From positions 1-13,303 of the forward strand of contig JAUVXN010000029.1 in the NCBI GenBank assembly GCA_030603605.1: a stretch of 13,303 nucleotides of DNA, in the 5' to 3' direction. Below are positions 12,899-13,303 of the stretch, in pieces. Both the position numbers and the translations under genes were made by a program. Numbering within the stretch: the stretch's first letter is position 1; each line of letters starts with the position of its first letter. The DNA is from Dehalococcoidales bacterium. GTDB taxonomy: Bacteria > Chloroflexota > Dehalococcoidia > Dehalococcoidales > RBG-16-60-22. Below the pieces are notes generated by a model that saw nothing but the letters and a program-made list of their open reading frames with translations, was not told the origin of the DNA and made no database searches.

Positions 12899-13264
12899 AG
12901 ATATACCTCCAATTCCTGCTTTGATTTGAATAGGTCTGTAACAGACAATACTAACATATGATGGCTTACACTTCAAATGGTCAGGCGTCTCTTCATAGAT
13001 ATTCCAGAGCCCTGAATCAAGGATTTTCTTTTTTGTAACGCTACGGGATTGATGGCCATCATCAATTACCAGTGTACCATCATTTCTGATTATTCTTTTA
13101 AGTTCTCCCAGGAACTCAACAGGGTTCTTGATAACAAAGAACATATCAATGGCACATACTACATTGTAGACCGTCAGCGATAATGGGACACGGAAAAGGC
13201 CACTGTAATCGTACACTCTAGACGGGTGGTGTAAGCTCCATGTGAGGTAGTAGACTAACCTCAA
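12899..13264 (-). pseudogene. Class I SAM methyltransferase remnant lacking the SAM-binding core
   Basis: The frame reads YYLTWSLHHPSR (a typical N-terminal segment) and then runs almost at once into the C-terminal half of a class I methyltransferase: VVCAIDMFFVIKNP, FLGELKRIIRNDGTLVIDDG, ILDSGLWNIYEETPDHLKCKP. The glycine-rich SAM-binding motif (VLDxGxGxG) and its flanking strands, about 80 residues expected between them, are missing, so it should not bind SAM. The only start is a TTG at 13264 with no ribosome site, and an in-frame TAG lies just upstream (about 13276-13278). There is no stop before the downstream membrane gene. An internal deletion in a formerly intact gene explains this best. 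A divergent short protein is less likely. Confidence 0.6.
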
Positions 13265-13279
13265 TAAATAAAGGAGCTA

Positions 13280-13303
13280 ATGTGTCCCAGAAAATCGAAG
13301 ATA
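13280..13303 (+). CDS. Possible start of a plus-strand gene cut by the window edge
   Basis: AAGGAG (13271-13276) is followed by ATG at 13280 (reading MCPRKSKI) and, overlapping in another frame, by GTG at 13282 (reading VSQKIED). The spacing (5 bases) and the residues favour the GTG. Only seven or eight codons are visible, so no product can be named. Confidence 0.3.

Noticed and set aside
1..13303. CRISPR arrays, tRNA or rRNA genes, replication origin, phage genes
   Set aside because: No regularly spaced repeats, no cloverleaf or rRNA signatures and no phage structural genes were seen anywhere in the window.

Overview
The window looks like chromosomal DNA from a strictly anaerobic bacterium. 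Almost every gene concerns oxygen/NO defence (rubrerythrin, flavodiiron protein, flavoprotein-rubredoxin), thiol redox, iron-sulfur or sulfur transfer, or copper export. The mix (bactofilin-like membrane protein, CPGQD zinc-ribbon protein, FprA next to a flavin reductase-rubredoxin fusion) would suit Chloroflexota/Dehalococcoidia or a clostridial-type anaerobe. That placement is an inference from remembered families and is weak.

Layout. (1) 1-3093, minus strand: a tight operon read from about 3138 leftwards, in the order small zinc-ribbon protein, two-cluster ferredoxin-like protein, hrb, fprA, rubrerythrin (cut by the window edge). Hrb would pass NADH electrons to FprA, which reduces O2 or NO to harmless products; rubrerythrin would remove peroxide. 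(2) 3259-3939, minus: a cysteine-free Crp/Fnr-family regulator, starting at TTG. (3) 4084-5512, plus: a clean sigma-70-type promoter, a 48-residue zinc-ribbon gene missed by length cut-offs, a glutaredoxin, and a thioredoxin-reductase-like flavoprotein resembling the C-terminal part of AhpF. (4) 5546-10728, minus: a second operon read from about 10810 leftwards, in the order tusA, dsrE2-like, cysteine-desulfurase-like, iscU-DUF59 fusion, copA, YHS-domain protein (GTG start). (5) 10860-11400: mostly non-coding, with a decayed transposase fragment resembling IS1380-family N-termini. (6) 11399-12731, plus: a promoter, a folded leader and a bactofilin-like membrane protein. (7) 12728-13303: a small membrane protein and a methyltransferase remnant on the minus strand, then the first codons of a possible plus-strand gene at the edge.

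Two observations stand out. First, the NifS/IscS-like protein keeps its catalytic cysteine, but the PLP-binding lysine is threonine and other PLP contacts are also changed. It sits with TusA, a DsrE2-like protein and an IscU fused to a DUF59-type domain. This suggests a PLP-independent sulfur-relay or scaffold unit in place of a normal cysteine desulfurase. Second, both minus-strand operons carry an ATGAT-N4-ATCAT site at the same distance (within 1 bp) from a -10 hexamer, as in class II Crp/Fnr activation. The adjacent regulator may therefore control the O2/NO-defence and the sulfur/copper operons together. The second promoter also has a perfect 16-bp palindrome over its predicted transcription start, which suggests an added repressor.
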